In this document: piece after piece, positions 23,980 to 32,887 of the stretch | Position numbering within the stretch: the first letter of the stretch is position 1 | Layout of the letters: every line of letters begins with the position of its first letter | Origin: Kiritimatiellia bacterium | GTDB taxonomy: Bacteria; Verrucomicrobiota; Kiritimatiellia; JAFGHX01 | DNA length: 42,177 nt | Direction: 5' to 3' | NCBI GenBank assembly: GCA_016929905.1 | Contig: JAFGHX010000353.1 | Span: forward strand, 1-42,177 | Made by a program: the position numbers and the translations under genes | The notes under the pieces: model-generated | Databases searched by the model: none | What the model saw: only the letters and a program-made list of their open reading frames with translations | What the model was told of the DNA's origin: nothing

Positions 23980-25479
23980 TCATTCCAGCCCATGCGCGGC
24001 GAGGATCGAGCCTTCCAAACGCCTGAGCCGGACGAGCGCCTTGCGGGCCTCGATCCGCGCGCCGAGCTCGCTCATGCGGGCGTCGTCGTAGTCCGTCTGC
24101 GCGTCCAGCACGTCCCGGCTCCGGGTCAGGCCGGCCTCGAAGGTTTCCTTCTCTTTGTTGTAGTGTTCTTCGGCAATGCGCCGCGCCTTCTCCGTCACCT
24201 CGGCCCGCGCCGCGGCGGTCGTCACGGCGCGGCAGGCCGTGCGCAGGCCCACGAGCAGGTCCTGCTTGCGCACGGCGAAATTGGCTTCGGCTTCCTCCAA
24301 TTCGTACCGGGCCTTGAGATACTCGGCCTTCTCCTTGCGCAGCCCCCAGGGGATTGTGAGCGTCAGGCCGATCTCCCAGCTGTGCCCGTCGGCGCCCAGG
24401 GTGCTGTCAACCGCGTCCTGCTCGCTCTCGTCCGTGCCGCTTACGCCGACCGCGCCGCTGAGCGCCAGGGACGGCAGCCGGCCGTTGCGCGCCACGTCGC
24501 GTTCGATCCGGTACTTCTCCAGTTGTTCGGCGGCCGACAGATACTCCGGTTGATGCCGTCTGGCCGTCTCGAGCGAAGCGGTGACGTCGGCCTTCGGCAT
24601 GTCGACCGATGCAGGCTCCTGCGCGACGAGGGCCGGCGTTCCGGGCGCGGGCGTTTCGCCCATGAGGGCGAGCAGCGCGTCGCGTCTGTCGCTCACGCGC
24701 TGCTCGGCGAGCAGGATCGCCTCGCGCTTGGTCGCGACGGCCGCTTCGGCCTGTAGGATCTGGACTTTCGTCGCGAGGCCCGCGCCCTCCTTGGCCTGGG
24801 TCTGCTCGAGCAGTTTGTGCGAGAGTTCCAGACTGTTCTGCCGCACCTCCTTTTCGCTCTGCGCGTAAGCCAGGTCCCAGTACGCCAGCTCGGTGTCGCG
24901 CACGACATCCATGAGCTTTGCCCGAAGCGTCAATCCGGCGCGCGACAGGTCGATCTCTCCCTTGCGGATCGATGCGCGGTTCACGCGCGTGCCCGCGCCC
25001 CGCAGCAGCGGCTGCGAGACGCTCAGCGTGATGTCGGCGTCGTACGCGGGGTTCAATGTCGCGAATTCCGAATCCGTGTCGGAGCGATCGAGCCCGGAAC
25101 TCAGGCTCACGGCGGCGCCCGTGATCAGCTTCTGGCTGATCTTGGCCGTCAGGTTCTGTTCCTCCGACGTGGGTTCGTCGGAGCCCTCCAGCTCGCTGGA
25201 GGCGGCGCTGTTCTTGCTCTCGCTCGCCTCCGCGCTGAACTGCAGGTCGGGATCGAGATCGGCGCGGGCAGCGTCCAGATCCTGCGCCGCTTTCTTCGGG
25301 CCGTATTGCGCCGCCGCCAGGCCGAGATTCTTGCCGACGGCGCGCAGGATGCAGTCCTGCAGCGAGACAGCCGCCTGGTCTGCGGGCGGCTCCTCGCCGC
25401 GGAGCGGCGTGCCGAGCAGCGCCAGTGCGATTGCGGTTGCGGCAGGAATTCGGCGCGACATTCGGGTTAACCGTGGCAT
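23980..25479 (-). CDS. TolC-family outer-membrane efflux channel
   Basis: 499 residues. The N-terminal signal peptide includes IPAATAIALALLGTPLRGEE. Two tandem OEP repeats follow, with the typical alternation of long amphipathic helices (LSRAGLTLRAKLMDVVRDTELAYWDL; SHKLLEQTQAKEGAGLATKVQILQAEA; EKARRIAEEHYNKEKETFEAGL) and beta segments (LSVSQPLLRGAG; LTLTIPWGLRKEKA). It forms the outer-membrane exit of a type I or RND pump. No inner-membrane pump or adaptor is in the window. It is convergent with the sulfatase gene, with only 46 bp between. Confidence 0.9.
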   Translation of the reverse strand: MPRLTRMSRRIPAATAIALALLGTPLRGEEPPADQAAVSLQDCILRAVGKNLGLAAAQYGPKKAAQDLDAARADLDPDLQFSAEASESKNSAASSELEGSDEPTSEEQNLTAKISQKLITGAAVSLSSGLDRSDTDSEFATLNPAYDADITLSVSQPLLRGAGTRVNRASIRKGEIDLSRAGLTLRAKLMDVVRDTELAYWDLAYAQSEKEVRQNSLELSHKLLEQTQAKEGAGLATKVQILQAEAAVATKREAILLAEQRVSDRRDALLALMGETPAPGTPALVAQEPASVDMPKADVTASLETARRHQPEYLSAAEQLEKYRIERDVARNGRLPSLALSGAVGVSGTDESEQDAVDSTLGADGHSWEIGLTLTIPWGLRKEKAEYLKARYELEEAEANFAVRKQDLLVGLRTACRAVTTAAARAEVTEKARRIAEEHYNKEKETFEAGLTRSRDVLDAQTDYDDARMSELGARIEARKALVRLRRLEGSILAAHGLE

Positions 25480-25540
25480 GTAGGTGCGTCCCCTTCTTGC
25501 ATGGTGTTTGTGCCGGCTCGACCGTGGTTCGTGAAGCGTA

Positions 25541-25583
25541 AGGCGTCTCAGCCCGCGTGCGGGAACCGAGACGCCTCTTCTAC
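25541..25583 (-). repeat. Short family A-like element
   Basis: On the minus strand it begins GTAGAAG and folds as AGGCGTCTC/GAGACGCCT around an inner CCCGC/GCGGG hairpin. It shares the GTAGAAG end with the full family A element 73 bp away and may be a reduced copy. Confidence 0.5.
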
Positions 25584-25655
25584 AATAGCGCGGTCCGGAC
25601 CGGTTTGCAACCCGGAGCGAGAGGCGGGAAAGCCGGGCGAGGCGTCAGACCCCGA

Positions 25656-25755
25656 GTAGAAGAGCCGTCCCGGCTCTTCCTGCTCGGTGGCACGACGTGC
25701 CGCCGAGGGCAACCGGGCCTTCGGCCCGGGGGAAGCGGCGAGACGCCGCTTCTAC
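25656..25755 (+). repeat. Multi-hairpin repeat family A, copy 2
   Basis: Begins GTAGAAG and ends CTTCTAC. Its stems are GAGCCG-TCC-CGGCTC, CTCGG.GGCAC-GAC-GTGCC.CCGAG, CCGGGCC-TTC-GGCCCGG and GCGGCG-AGA-CGCCGC. Its last base is part of the stop codon of the DUF4038 gene, so it lies directly at that gene's 3' end and upstream of the TolC gene. Confidence 0.88.
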
Positions 25756-27404
25756 TAGGCAACCCGAATCACGCACACCCAGTCTTCATCGGCCGGTGCC
25801 GGGCGGGGAGGCAGCGGGTAGCGGTCGTCACCGTCCGCCACAAGCGGCTTCTCGATCGCCGTGAAGGTGCCCTGCCGCGGATCGTACCACTGCGCGGTGC
25901 AGGAAGGGGCCGGCAACTCCGACAGCGCGATGGCGTTGTTCGCGTTGCCGGTGGGAATGTAGACGACCAGATTCTTGCCCGGAATCCCGGCAGCATGCGG
26001 CGGGCTGTAGTCGTCTTCCGTCGGCATCGGCGCCGGTTGTCCGTTCACGAGCAGCTTCTCGCGTTGCGGGACCCACTCCCACCACGCCATGCCCCGCAGA
26101 AAATCGGCGATGTGCCGGATGTGAGCGGAGCCGGGCAGTTGCAGCGCCGTGCGCCAGTCCAGATTGCCCTTGTAGCTGTAGGACTTCGGATCCGAAGGGG
26201 CCGAGAACGGCCAGATTCCGCACGCGCCGTAGACCGCGCCGCAGGCTCCGTTCAGGAAGGCCACCCACGGCTGGAATCGTGTCTGGGCGCTCACCGCGCC
26301 ACCGGCCTCCGGTTGCCCCTCGTAGAACCCCTCGGCCTGCAGGGTCGGGCGCGTAGGTGTCTTGTCATAGTCTGCCTTGGCGCACGTCGCGACTCGGTAC
26401 AGGCCCTTCGCATATTGCCCGGTCTGCAGCCAGTTGTGGTCGAGCCAGCCGGAATCGTGGAACTCCTCGCTGGACGAGGCGTGAAAGACCGCCGGGCCCG
26501 GATGGATGCTCACGGGGTGCGCGTAGGGATTGTGCGCGGCCACGAAAGCGCCCAGCGCGTTCCACGTTTCGGTCCGGTCCCAGGGATCGTGCTTCGATTG
26601 GGGCCCGAAACTGTACTCGCCCGACAACGCCCAGACCATGTTGAACGCGCCGTAGCGGGCCATCACGTAACGCGAGAAGTCCTGGGCCTGCTCCAGCGTC
26701 ATGTGGTGGTCCGGCTTCGCGAACCAGGTCGGCGGGCCGGCCATGACGAAGCCGTTCGCCCACAGCGCCCGCCAGCGCAGGTCGACGAACCGATAGTAAG
26801 CCGGGTTCAGAGCCTGGAAATCATGTTTGCCGTCCGCCGTCGCGCCCCACGCATCGCCGCCCTCGTTCGACGAGATGAACTCTTCGTTCCGTTTCGGATG
26901 ACCGGACGCATAGAGCCAGTGGTTGATGACAGTGAAGCCCTTGCGCTTGCGGTCCCTCAGCCAAGTGAAGAACGGACCGTCCTCGTTCTCGCCCAGCCCG
27001 CACCGCTTCTCGTTCATGTGCCAGCACGTGTCGCCCAGGTACAGGAAAGGCGTGCCGTCGGCGTAGGTGAAGCAGTGCCCGTTCCCGCTGGTCGTGAGGT
27101 GGCCCCGGCAGTTGGGATTGGCTTCGATTTCCGCCGCGGACGGCGGCGCGCAGACGAGCGAGCCGCTCTTGCCGTCCAGCCCGGGGTCGGCGGATGCCGA
27201 ACGCCATTCCCAGGTGCCCGGAAGGGTGGGGGCGAAGCGGGCCCGCCAGGTTTGCGCGCCGTCCCAATAGGCGTCGACCACGATCTCCGTGTCGCTGTTG
27301 GCGAACGTCACCTGCGCCGGGAACGTGTTCCAGGCATGCGCCTGATCGGCTTCGAATTCCAGGTCGCAGGGCGACCACTGCTTGGCGGTGTTCGGCTGGT
27401 TCAT
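25755..27404 (-). CDS. DUF5060/DUF4038-type glycoside hydrolase (apiosidase-like)
   Basis: 549 residues. The N-terminal beta domain (~1-90; VTFANSDTEIVVDAYWDGAQTWRARF, LPGTWEW) resembles DUF5060. The central TIM barrel (~95-430) has the DUF4038 hallmarks GHCFTYADGTPFLYLGDTCWH, FVMAGPPTWF, MARYGAFNMVWALSGEY with a catalytic-type Glu, and LQAEGFYEG. The C-terminal ~100 residues form a small beta domain. GAGAGGAG precedes ATG 27404. There is no signal peptide. Family members include apiosidases and other exo-acting enzymes on plant side chains. It is separated from the TolC gene by repeat elements. Confidence 0.85.
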   Translation of the reverse strand: MNQPNTAKQWSPCDLEFEADQAHAWNTFPAQVTFANSDTEIVVDAYWDGAQTWRARFAPTLPGTWEWRSASADPGLDGKSGSLVCAPPSAAEIEANPNCRGHLTTSGNGHCFTYADGTPFLYLGDTCWHMNEKRCGLGENEDGPFFTWLRDRKRKGFTVINHWLYASGHPKRNEEFISSNEGGDAWGATADGKHDFQALNPAYYRFVDLRWRALWANGFVMAGPPTWFAKPDHHMTLEQAQDFSRYVMARYGAFNMVWALSGEYSFGPQSKHDPWDRTETWNALGAFVAAHNPYAHPVSIHPGPAVFHASSSEEFHDSGWLDHNWLQTGQYAKGLYRVATCAKADYDKTPTRPTLQAEGFYEGQPEAGGAVSAQTRFQPWVAFLNGACGAVYGACGIWPFSAPSDPKSYSYKGNLDWRTALQLPGSAHIRHIADFLRGMAWWEWVPQREKLLVNGQPAPMPTEDDYSPPHAAGIPGKNLVVYIPTGNANNAIALSELPAPSCTAQWYDPRQGTFTAIEKPLVADGDDRYPLPPRPAPADEDWVCVIRVA

Positions 27405-27465
27405 GCGCGTGCTCCTCTCTCGCGTTAAGGGCCTCGGTTCGGTTTGCTCATCCACATCATCACAG

Positions 27466-27486
27466 TAGTCATGGCCGTAATGACTA
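27466..27486 (-). promoter_or_regulatory. Dyad upstream of the DUF4038 gene
   Basis: TAGTCAT, seven bases, ATGACTA: a perfect 7-bp dyad about 60 bp before the start codon. The size suits a dimeric regulator. No convincing promoter boxes were found. The remaining bases of 27405-27595 hold no recognised gene. Confidence 0.4.
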
Positions 27487-27595
27487 TCCGAAAATAGCGC
27501 AAGGAAAGCTGCACGTCCTCCATGAAGAGGTCTTTTTCATCAAGAATTGAAGAAAACCGATGTGTTTCCTGCCAATGGCGGCCGACTCTGCACCC

Positions 27596-28915
27596 TCATG
27601 CGTATGCCCGGTAATACTGCAGGATGTTGGCCTTGGTTGCGAGGTAGGCCGGAACGTTCAGAACGCAGTGCGTATCGTTCTGTCGAGCCACTTCGAAGGG
27701 AGCGGCCGTGACAATCACGCCGAAACGCTGGCCGGTGGCGTTCAAGTAGTCGACAACGCTGTCGACATGCCGCCGCTTGACCGTGAGGGCGGCTTTGCAT
27801 TCGATGGGAATCTTGACTTCCAGGCTGGGCGCATCGAGCACGAAGTCAACCTCCACCGCACTCTTCGCGTCCTTGCGCCAGGTCCCAACTTGTTTCTTGG
27901 CCGATTCACCCTCCACCAAGCTCAGCAACACGGCATTCTCGAAGAGCCCTCCGAGCGGGGTGCGCAGCGCCGAATCCAGAGTGCGCAGCAAACTCACCGA
28001 AGGCACGGCCATCGCGCGGCTGCGGTTCACAACCCCCAGATCGTGCAGATAGCGCTTCGGCAGGAAGTCGGAGTGCTGAGGATCAAGCGCCTGGGGCTGC
28101 ACCTCCAGCACGATGTGCCACGCTTTCATCGCCGCGATGACCTTCTTGGCGTAGTACGTGGTGGCGTCAACGTGGGTGTACTTCGACGGGCTCCCGACGT
28201 GGTTCGCCACGGCGCGTATTGTCTCGCCAAACAGAGCAGGATCATAGTCTTCCTTGCGGGCGAAGTCATCCTGAAGTGTACCCATGATCTCGTCGATAAC
28301 AGCCACCGCATCCTCTCCCGCCGCCATCGCTTTGACGGCCTCCGGATACCCGCCGGTGTGCAGGTAGCGGTCGTAGAACTGCAGAAGGCGGTCGTGACGC
28401 GACGCCTGGACCCGAACGGGTGCCGCGCCCACGAAGTCGGCCAGCTCAGCATGGCCAAGGCAGCGGAGGAATTCCGAGAAGTTGAAGGGAAAGACACCGA
28501 GGCTACGGGTCCTGCCGACCGGAACCCGAACGCTCGGCTCGAAGAGCCGATTCATGGAGGAGCCGGTGAGAATGACTCGGACTCCGGGCCAATCCTCCTT
28601 GAACGATTTCACGTACCGTGCGAGGATGGGACATTCCTGCGCTTCGTCGAGGAAGAGGATGCTGTTGTCCTGCAGTCCGCATTGGTCTCGCATCAGTACC
28701 CTGAAATCCGCGAAGTCCTCGGTCTTGTCAATCAGCCTCGCGGTCTTGCGCTCCTTCTCCAGATCGATGGCCACATAGGGCCGCTTGAGAGCCGCCAGCA
28801 CTTGGCTCACCATGGTGGATTTTCCTACTTGGCGTGCCCCCTCCACGAGGATAACCTCGTGGGTCTTCTCGTTGGCCAGCATGCCCACGAGTAATGGCTC
28901 AATATCTCGTTTCAC
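27596..28915 (-). CDS. AAA-family ATPase with DUF4143 domain
   Basis: 439 residues. Walker A is GARQVGKST (26-34) and Walker B is LFLDEAQ (87-93), followed by the sensor-like ILTGSS. The C-terminal DUF4143 region contains VEVDFVL...IPIECKA, a pattern like a restriction-endonuclease core (D..ExK). It begins with GTG (28915), the position where relatives start MKRDIE. These proteins are common, variable and of unknown function, often in mobile regions. The IS1595 element inserted about 60 bp upstream and separates it from any distal promoter; expression may now depend on the IS. Confidence 0.85.
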   Translation of the reverse strand: MKRDIEPLLVGMLANEKTHEVILVEGARQVGKSTMVSQVLAALKRPYVAIDLEKERKTARLIDKTEDFADFRVLMRDQCGLQDNSILFLDEAQECPILARYVKSFKEDWPGVRVILTGSSMNRLFEPSVRVPVGRTRSLGVFPFNFSEFLRCLGHAELADFVGAAPVRVQASRHDRLLQFYDRYLHTGGYPEAVKAMAAGEDAVAVIDEIMGTLQDDFARKEDYDPALFGETIRAVANHVGSPSKYTHVDATTYYAKKVIAAMKAWHIVLEVQPQALDPQHSDFLPKRYLHDLGVVNRSRAMAVPSVSLLRTLDSALRTPLGGLFENAVLLSLVEGESAKKQVGTWRKDAKSAVEVDFVLDAPSLEVKIPIECKAALTVKRRHVDSVVDYLNATGQRFGVIVTAAPFEVARQNDTHCVLNVPAYLATKANILQYYRAYA

Positions 28916-28974
28916 GGCATTAGTTTCATAGAAATGCTCAATTTTGTCAAATAATTTTTTCTAAAATGAGCATT

Positions 28975-30001
28975 ACTGGGTATCCCCTTGTCTCTAGTTG
29001 ATTTCGGCGGCTTTCACGATCTCGTTGTATGTCTTGGGGCCGTGAACGACCATTTGCTCAATGACGCGATGAAAGATCTTGCCGACATGGCGGGAGCGTC
29101 GTCGGTTGAATCGGAAGGCGTACTCGTCCAGGTACACCTGAAGGTGCCGCTTTCTGACGCTGCCCTGGTGGGTTGCACCCAGCCAGCGTTTGAGCAAGGA
29201 GGCCACCAAGTGCACGTGGGGAAAGTACTTCAGCGCGCGTTGCGGATCGCCCAGGATGGGGGTGACCCGATGCAGGTATCCGGCACCCCGCACGCCGTTG
29301 TAGCCATTCCAGTCGTCTGTGTGCACCTTGGCGCCCTTCTCTACGGAATCGGCTATAAAGCCAACGAGACTCTTGCCGGAGGCATCGGGGATATGCCGCA
29401 GGCGGATGCGGCCGACTTTCTTGCCGTCCAACTCCACCGCGATCGCCACCAGAGCCTTCCCCATCAACTGCCGACCGCCGACGCCTGTTTCCTCTCCTCC
29501 AACGTAGGACTCATCCACTTCGACTGTCCCGCTCAACGGGCTGCGTGCCTCTCGAACCATCGCCCGTCGAAGCTTTTGCAGCATCAGCCATGCGGTCTTG
29601 TATCCGACGGGCAATTCACGCTGAAGCGTCTTGGCGCTCACCCCGGTCTTCTGGGTGCACATCCACCACACCGCCACAAACCACTTCCGGATGGGCGTGC
29701 GCGACTTGTGCAGTATGGTGTGAGCCGTCGGCGAAGTCTGGCGGCGGCATCCACGGCAGTACACTGTCCCTCTCGCCGTCGGCCAGCCTTTGGACGATCC
29801 ACACGCGGGACAGCGAAATCCATCCCGCCACCGGATCCCCCGCAGATACTCCAGACAGGCCTTGTCCGTCCCAAAACGATCAAGGAACGTCATCAAGTTC
29901 CGCGGAAACTGTTCCTCGTCTGCAGTCTCCGGCCCCAGTCCTTCACTACTCATGCCCCCAGGTTATCCATTTTAGCCGCTAGAGACAAGGGGATACCCAG
30001 T
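28975..30001 (-). mobile_element. Intact IS1595-family insertion sequence
   Basis: About 1.03 kb. Perfect 23-bp terminal inverted repeats begin ACTGGGTATCCCC (28975-28997 and, inverted, 29979-30001). ATGAGCATT flanks both sides (28966-28974, 30002-30010), consistent with the 8-bp duplication of this family plus one matching base. It carries one transposase gene, whose stop codon lies inside the left repeat. Intact ends and duplication point to a recent insertion. Confidence 0.93.
28994..29953 (-). CDS. IS1595-family transposase
   Basis: 319 residues. An N-terminal zinc ribbon (C48, C51, C66, C69: CPAC...CRGC) precedes an ISXO2-type DDE domain: D147 in VEVDESYVGG, D213/D214 in VHTDDWNGY, and a C-terminal helix with YLDEYAFRFNRR (E277). 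The length matches the family and no frameshift is seen, so the enzyme is probably active. Confidence 0.93.
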   Translation of the reverse strand: MSSEGLGPETADEEQFPRNLMTFLDRFGTDKACLEYLRGIRWRDGFRCPACGSSKGWPTARGTVYCRGCRRQTSPTAHTILHKSRTPIRKWFVAVWWMCTQKTGVSAKTLQRELPVGYKTAWLMLQKLRRAMVREARSPLSGTVEVDESYVGGEETGVGGRQLMGKALVAIAVELDGKKVGRIRLRHIPDASGKSLVGFIADSVEKGAKVHTDDWNGYNGVRGAGYLHRVTPILGDPQRALKYFPHVHLVASLLKRWLGATHQGSVRKRHLQVYLDEYAFRFNRRRSRHVGKIFHRVIEQMVVHGPKTYNEIVKAAEIN

Positions 30002-30066
30002 ATGAGCATTTATGTCAAGGAGCCTGTCCCTGGCGTCTGCTGCTGAGCGTCCAAGGCCCAGATTCG

Positions 30067-32787
30067 CTATTTCTCTGCTATTGCCGTCGATCCGGAAGCA
30101 CACTGGAGATTGTGGCGAGCTGCATCGGAAATCCGGTTTTCGAGAGCTTCTCGCGCTTGTGCGGGAGTGGCCGGCCAGCGGCAACCGTCGCTCTCTGCGG
30201 CAGCTTGCCCAACCGAGTAGAGCATGCCGGCCATCCCCAGATCGAAGAGGTGCGCCTCACACGCGAGCAAGCCAGTTTTCACCAGTTTCTTCGCATACGG
30301 CTTCAGTGTGTTTCGGATGCGCCGCAGTCCCCTCGGCCGCACCCAATGCTCACGCTCGGTCTGCAACGCTTGCCTGACCGAGAGGTCCAGCGTCTGCCGA
30401 AAGCGTAAACAGTCCCGGTCATTCCTCGAAAGCCAACCGTGGGCTTCAGAGAGCCGGCGGTCGGCGGTCGGCTCATAAGGCGGAGGCCTTCGCGTCAGCA
30501 GGTCGTGTTTCAAGCGGCGAACGACCTCATCCACGTCGTGAGACGAGGTGCGGATGTCAAAAGAGTCGTTGGGAAGGAACCCCTCCGCAAAGCTTGTGAG
30601 CCCAGCGACGAGTTGCGGGCGGGCTCGCTCAAGACCGGCCAGAATCTCTTCTTCGGTGTCGGCGTCGAAGCAATGCGCTGCTGGTCGGCACGACACGAGG
30701 AGTTGGCGATAGGCCTGGTCGGCTTCGGAGTAAGCTGGGCATTCCCGCTTGAGTTCGTGCGTGCGTGCTTTGAACAGGACGGGAACCGCATCCGGGAGCA
30801 ATCCGAGACGCACCTGAAGCTCTGAGAGTCTCTGATTCAGGCCTTTCTTGAAATTCCAACGTATCTGAAGATGCGCGATCATCTTGATGTAGGCCACGAA
30901 CACCGCCTGCAGATCAGCGGGGCTTGCGCAAAGGACGCTGCTCAATTGATCGAAGGCCTTGACGGCCTCAATCCTGGCAGCCAGAAATCTTTCTGCCCTT
31001 TGGAGGGACATTTTCGAGCATATCCTGTGCACCTTCTCCAGGTCCTTGAACTTCACGTACAGCCGTTCGATCCCATCTGCGCCCTTCGTGAACTGCCGCG
31101 TTATGCGGCAGCCGAGTGCCTTCTCCAGCAGCGCGGCCCCGTAGTACTCGCCGTCGAGCACAATGCGTGGCGCGTCGAAATGGGGCCTGGCCATCCATTC
31201 GTCCCCGTTCAGTTTGAGCACGGGTACGCACGTAATCCGTGCTGCCGCTTTCAGATCTGTTCCTTCCAATGGGCCAGATTTCTTGGATCGGCAAACGGAC
31301 CTGATGGCGGGGCGGGCGTCGACTACGTGAATTGAGCAGTTCATGCCATCCACAATGGCGATTCGGCCGTCATATTCTCTCAGGTCCTCCGTTGCAGAGA
31401 CGGTTCCGACGATCGCGGGGAGATTCTGCTCCCGCGCGATAATTGCCGCATGACATAGCATTCCGCCGAAGTCGGTCACGACCGCGGCAGATTTGATGAG
31501 CGATGCTGTCCACGCCGGATCAGGGGAGCGGGCCACCAAGATGTCGCCGGCAACCAATCTGTGGCGGTCAGCACCAGATGCAACGACGCGGATTCTGCCT
31601 GTGGCCACGCCGGGATTCGCGCAGATGCCGGCCTTTAAGACACACGCGGCGTTCGGTGGGATCCCCTGCGCCTGCGCGACGGGTTTGCCTTGGGCCGAAC
31701 TCGTCTTCGGCCGGGCTTGGACGAAGTGGAGCGTATCGGTGTCGTCCACAACGAACTCCGTGTCAATGTGCTGATAGCCACGCGTCTTGTGGAAGTGTGC
31801 CGCGATCCTGTCGACGGCTTGACCGATCCGCACCGCGAGCCCGTCGCTCAGAGCGAATCTCTTTCTGTCTTGCTTGGCGACACGGCCCCATCGGGTTCCG
31901 GCCCGTTCGTTCGACAACACTTGTGCCCTTTTGTCGCCGATGTCCCAGCCCGCAATCTCTCTTGCTGCTGCACTGTACCACCAGGCTTCAGGCCGGCAGC
32001 GCTTCCCCGAGACGACCGATTCACCGAGGCCGTAGTTCACTTCCAGATAGGTAAACGGCGCCCCAGTCGATGGGTCAAAGTCAAAGCCAACGCCAGCCAC
32101 CGCGGGTGCTATCAAGCGCTGAACAACCACGGCCATTCGGACGTTCGAGTGAGCGACTGGAGTCTCCCGACCGCGCGCCCAAGGCCGGCCCGAGTGCCGG
32201 ATCTCCCGCCTCTGTTGCAGGCGCAGCTTGTTGCGGTAGGAGACGGCCCTTGCCGAAAACAACGAGGCCCAGCACCGCTTTACGGCCGAGAGCACGGCGG
32301 GCGCGCCCTGTACGTTCAAGAATGTATCGTGCTGGCCGGCAAAAGAAGCGTCGGGCAGATCCTCAGCCGTGGCCGAGCTGCGCACGGCCACGCGGAGACG
32401 CTTTGTGCCCAGCATCCCGGAGAGACGCTCGTAGCCCTGTTGTACGGCATGTGCGATGCCGACCGGCATCTCACCGTCTGCAATGCGTGCCCGCAGAGTA
32501 TTCGCCTTCTCCGTGAGCGCGCGCTGCAGATGCTGTCTCGTTCGCTTTGGCCCGGCCGCATCAGCGTGCCCTATTGCGACGAGTTTGTGCGAAAGAACAT
32601 CCAGCTCGGCGGTCAGATCACACAGCCCGGTATGTTCCAGGAATTCCGTGTACGCCGCCGTGCTGACGACGAAGCCTTCGGGGACCTTCACTCCTGCAAC
32701 TCCAGTCAACTCGGCGAGGCCCACGGCTTTACCGCCGACCAGGGCAACACGTGTCGCGCGCGGGTCGCTGAATCCGAGAATGTGCAT
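30067..32787 (-). CDS. PEP-synthase-like phosphotransferase without a PEP barrel
   Basis: 906 residues. Residues ~1-360 are the ATP-grasp domain of pyruvate phosphate dikinase/PEP synthase (LVGGKAVGL with K20; VRSSATAEDLPDASFAGQ at ~135-151; LHFVQARP near 353-360). Residues ~380-490 are the swivelling phosphohistidine domain (FGGMLCHAAIIAREQNLPAIVG, catalytic H446). The final ~400 residues are largely helical and not the PEP/pyruvate TIM barrel, so the phosphoryl acceptor is something else. Rifampin phosphotransferase uses the same chemistry, but its histidine domain is last. AAAGGAGG gives the start at 32787. It follows the GalT-like gene by 100 bp, probably in one operon. Confidence 0.8.
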   Translation of the reverse strand: MHILGFSDPRATRVALVGGKAVGLAELTGVAGVKVPEGFVVSTAAYTEFLEHTGLCDLTAELDVLSHKLVAIGHADAAGPKRTRQHLQRALTEKANTLRARIADGEMPVGIAHAVQQGYERLSGMLGTKRLRVAVRSSATAEDLPDASFAGQHDTFLNVQGAPAVLSAVKRCWASLFSARAVSYRNKLRLQQRREIRHSGRPWARGRETPVAHSNVRMAVVVQRLIAPAVAGVGFDFDPSTGAPFTYLEVNYGLGESVVSGKRCRPEAWWYSAAAREIAGWDIGDKRAQVLSNERAGTRWGRVAKQDRKRFALSDGLAVRIGQAVDRIAAHFHKTRGYQHIDTEFVVDDTDTLHFVQARPKTSSAQGKPVAQAQGIPPNAACVLKAGICANPGVATGRIRVVASGADRHRLVAGDILVARSPDPAWTASLIKSAAVVTDFGGMLCHAAIIAREQNLPAIVGTVSATEDLREYDGRIAIVDGMNCSIHVVDARPAIRSVCRSKKSGPLEGTDLKAAARITCVPVLKLNGDEWMARPHFDAPRIVLDGEYYGAALLEKALGCRITRQFTKGADGIERLYVKFKDLEKVHRICSKMSLQRAERFLAARIEAVKAFDQLSSVLCASPADLQAVFVAYIKMIAHLQIRWNFKKGLNQRLSELQVRLGLLPDAVPVLFKARTHELKRECPAYSEADQAYRQLLVSCRPAAHCFDADTEEEILAGLERARPQLVAGLTSFAEGFLPNDSFDIRTSSHDVDEVVRRLKHDLLTRRPPPYEPTADRRLSEAHGWLSRNDRDCLRFRQTLDLSVRQALQTEREHWVRPRGLRRIRNTLKPYAKKLVKTGLLACEAHLFDLGMAGMLYSVGQAAAESDGCRWPATPAQAREALENRISDAARHNLQCASGSTAIAEK

Positions 32788-32887
32788 TAGACGCCTCCTT
32801 TCCGGTGCGGCTTTGCGGCGCCCGTCGGCCACGGGTCCTCACGTTCTGGACCCGAGACCAGCCGAGCAGCCCACAGTTCGCGCGACG

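Noticed and set aside
22260..23993. 577-residue minus-strand frame opposite the sulfatase gene
   Set aside because: Antisense shadow; the plus strand has the sulfatase motif, promoter and ribosome site.
25557..27428. Long plus-strand frame opposite the DUF4038 gene
   Set aside because: It starts inside repeat elements and encodes low-complexity Arg/Val-rich sequence; the minus strand has recognisable domains.
30067..32787. PEP synthase or rifampin phosphotransferase as a firm name
   Set aside because: The PEP/pyruvate barrel is absent, and the histidine domain is in the middle rather than at the end as in rifampin phosphotransferase.
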